This document shows, piece by piece, positions 5,594 through 5,794 of a stretch of 5,794 nucleotides of DNA. Below the pieces are notes generated by a model. The model was given only the letters and a program-made list of their open reading frames with translations, ran no database searches and had not been told where the DNA came from. Position 1 is the stretch's first letter. Each line of letters begins with the position of its first letter. Source of the DNA: Thermodesulfovibrionales bacterium (GTDB taxonomy: Bacteria > Nitrospirota > Thermodesulfovibrionia > Thermodesulfovibrionales > SM23-35); assembly GCA_022865525.1 (NCBI GenBank), contig JALHSV010000041.1:1-5794 (forward strand), written 5' to 3'. A program made the position numbers and the translations under genes.

Positions 5594-5794
5594 TTAGGTC
5601 CGTATGCCGAGCTCATTGACCAACTCGCTAACCACCTCCGTCGCCGTGCCTTGCAGGAATATGTCGCTATCGGTGGTGAAATTCGATTCACTGGTGTTTA
5701 TCTCGATCAGCTTGGCACCGCGGGCCTTGGCCAGGGACGGGATCTGGCAGGCCGGCATGACCTCGCCGCTCGAGCCGATGAGCAGAAAAACGTC
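5594..5794 (-). CDS. C-terminal part of a Sir2-family NAD-dependent protein deacylase (sirtuin), runs off right edge
   Basis: The last 66 residues are present and end at TAA 5596-5594; the N-terminus with the catalytic histidine and zinc cysteines lies outside the window. DVFLLIGSSGEVMPACQIP matches the sirtuin block D-x-x-L-x-x-GTS-x-x-V-x-PA, where GSS/GTS binds the NAD ribose. GAKLIEINTSESNFT matches the G-A-x-L-I-x-IN-x-x-x-T block that contacts adenine, and IFLQGTATEVVSELVNEL matches the final helix with G-x-A-x-E-V-x-x-x-L. The protein removes acetyl or other acyl groups from lysines using NAD+ in the cytoplasm; bacterial members are named CobB, NpdA or SrtN, and the class cannot be told from this end. 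GC is about 59%, well above the central genes. About 105 bases separate its stop from the predicted DUF362 promoter, so the two are probably not one operon, though no convincing terminator follows. Confidence 0.93.
   Translation of the reverse strand, partial: DVFLLIGSSGEVMPACQIPSLAKARGAKLIEINTSESNFTTDSDIFLQGTATEVVSELVNELGIRT

Noticed and set aside
5563..5598. Imperfect stem GGTTCCC / GGGACC after the sirtuin stop, considered as a terminator.
   Set aside because: It has a bulge and a long loop, and is followed by an A run, not a T run, on the sirtuin strand.

Overview
This looks like a bacterial window from an uncultured lineage, probably environmental and possibly from a metagenome assembly; nothing here fixes the phylum. 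It has the usual bacterial signals: Shine-Dalgarno sites, TTG as well as ATG starts, sigma70-like promoter boxes, a sirtuin and a membrane-anchored signalling protein. The two edge genes are GC-rich (about 54% and 59% by hand count). The three genes between them are clearly more AT-rich: roughly 41% GC for the radical SAM gene, mid-30s for the glycosyltransferase and about 45% for the DUF362 gene. The centre therefore looks like an acquired accessory block set between two older genes.

Layout from left to right. 1-193 (minus) is the N-terminus of a two-helix membrane protein that runs off the left edge. 194-465 is a divergent intergenic region with two blocks of 7-bp tandem repeats, a 12-bp palindrome, an inverted repeat over a -35 box, and a 14-bp direct repeat flanking a small hairpin. 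466-1857 (plus) is a B12-binding-domain radical SAM enzyme, followed by a weak terminator hairpin that overlaps its stop codon. 1973-3783 (minus, convergent) is a GT39/ArnT-like polyprenyl-phosphate-sugar glycosyltransferase. It is broken by a 1-nt frameshift near its 5' end: the open part is 1973-3577, and the first 47 residues lie in another frame at 3640-3783. 3877-5403 (minus) is a full-length DUF362 protein. 5594-5794 (minus) is the C-terminal 66 residues of a Sir2-family NAD-dependent protein deacylase.

The DUF362 and GT39 genes share a strand and are about 93 bp apart, so they probably form one transcription unit. The radical SAM gene faces them and has its own promoter. GT39 enzymes transfer sugars from polyprenyl phosphate on the outer side of the membrane, and B12-radical SAM enzymes often methylate or rearrange lipids, sugars or natural products. 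The trio could therefore build or modify a surface glycan or glycolipid, but that is inference: no nucleotide-sugar gene, polymerase or transporter is present to confirm it. No RNA gene, CRISPR array, insertion sequence or integrase was seen.
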